From: Alloprevotella sp.
GTDB lineage: Bacteria > Bacteroidota > Bacteroidia > Bacteroidales > Bacteroidaceae
Assembly (NCBI GenBank): GCA_015259235.1
Contig: JABZGM010000102.1
Span: 1 to 7,473 of the forward strand
Reading direction: 5' to 3'
DNA length: 7,473 nucleotides
In this document: piece after piece, positions 7,259-7,473 of the stretch
Position numbering within the stretch: the first letter of the stretch is position 1
How the letters are laid out: each line of letters opens with the position of its first letter
The notes under the pieces: model-generated
The model's database searches: none
Told to the model about the DNA's origin: nothing
Seen by the model: the letters and a program-made list of their open reading frames with translations, nothing else
Position numbers and translations under genes: made by a program

Positions 7259-7298
7259 AAGGGTGTAAATCTCATTATCTGTAGATTTACACCCTTTT
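7259..7298 (+). terminator. Strong intrinsic terminator after nhaC
   Basis: A perfect 14-bp stem pairs 7259-7272 (AAGGGTGTAAATCT) with 7283-7296 (AGATTTACACCCTT) around a 10-nt loop, followed by TTTT (7295-7298) and an AT-rich stretch. The A-residues at the left foot also give a weaker T-tract on the opposite strand, so it might work in both directions. It ends the FKBP-uvrA-nhaC block and separates it from the recombinase gene. Confidence 0.88.
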
Positions 7299-7300
7299 AT

Positions 7301-7364
7301 TATGTCCGATAAATTCTAGTTTTCAGAAAATAGGCACATGCTATGTCCGTTTCTATTCATAGCA
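7301..7364 (+). repeat. Short direct and inverted repeats upstream of the recombinase
   Basis: TATGTCCG occurs twice in direct orientation (7301-7308 and 7342-7349), 41 bp apart. The second copy overlaps the left arm of a 7-bp inverted repeat, TGCTATG (7339-7345) and CATAGCA (7358-7364), with a 12-nt loop centred about 37 bp before the recombinase ATG. They could be an operator or a recombinase binding site, but repeats this short can arise by chance in AT-rich DNA. No TTTG / TAnnTTTG promoter pair is evident in this spacer. Confidence 0.35.
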
Positions 7365-7388
7365 CAATAACTTATCACATATACAAAT

Positions 7389-7473
7389 ATGATTTACGGA
7401 TATATTCGAGTAAGTAGCGACAAACAAACGGTTGAAAACCAACGCTTCGAGATCACCAATTTCTGTCAGAAAC
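7389..7473 (+). CDS. N-terminal fragment of an Mpi-like serine site-specific recombinase (DNA invertase), 3' end outside window
   Basis: The frame from ATG 7389 gives 28 residues before the window ends: MIYGYIRVSSDKQ, then TVENQRFEITNFCQK. The 'YGYIRVSSDKQTVENQ' pattern is the start of the catalytic domain of small serine recombinases (resolvase/invertase family); the first Ser of the SS pair at 9-10 is at the usual nucleophile position. The wording is closest, in my recollection, to the Mpi master invertases of Bacteroides, which flip promoter segments between inverted repeats to switch surface polysaccharides and other loci. It could equally be a resolvase of a mobile element. The AT-rich composition from about 7299 differs from the GC-richer upstream genes, which suggests an accessory region begins here. 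Confidence 0.85.
   Translation, partial: MIYGYIRVSSDKQTVENQRFEITNFCQK

Noticed and set aside
7299..7388. Bacteroidetes-type promoter (TTTG ... TAnnTTTG) for the recombinase
   Set aside because: I searched the spacer by eye and found no pair at the usual 19-21 bp spacing, so no promoter is annotated.

Overview
The window looks like a chromosomal segment from a Bacteroidales bacterium, most likely Prevotella-like. The evidence is protein similarity recognised by eye: a Bacteroidetes-style UvrA, a FucP-type sugar permease, an NhaC-type antiporter and an Mpi-like serine recombinase. Most starts also lack a strong Shine-Dalgarno sequence. The organism call is inference; no marker gene is present to fix the genus.

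Layout, all on the + strand: (1) 1-129 is the C-terminal end of a small membrane protein, probably DoxX family. (2) 130-376 is non-coding, with one long imperfect hairpin and a smaller hairpin that pairs the ribosome binding site of the next gene. (3) 377-1108 is a Sir2-family NAD-dependent protein deacylase. (4) 1173-2429 is a 12-helix FucP-family sugar:H+ symporter, ending in a compact hairpin/T-run terminator that overlaps its stop codon. (5) 2447-2552 is a spacer with an array of CTAG tetramers, five of them spaced exactly 9 bp apart. (6) 2553-7231 is a tight three-gene block: a cytoplasmic FKBP-type prolyl isomerase, full-length UvrA (4-nt gap) and an NhaC-family Na+/H+ antiporter (8-nt overlap). 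It is closed by a 14-bp perfect-stem terminator at 7259-7298. (7) 7299-7473 is markedly AT-rich, carries small direct and inverted repeats, and begins an Mpi-type serine recombinase that runs off the edge.

Functionally this is mostly housekeeping: NAD-dependent deacylation, sugar uptake, protein folding, nucleotide excision repair and ion homeostasis. The fkpA-like/uvrA/nhaC block is probably co-transcribed, but its members do not form an obvious pathway. I do not see a clear undescribed multi-gene system. The points most worth a second look are the CTAG enrichment of the spacers with its 9-bp array, the altered specificity and zinc positions of the sirtuin, the half-missing zinc module in UvrA, and the DNA invertase at the right edge, which suggests phase-variable DNA just outside the window.
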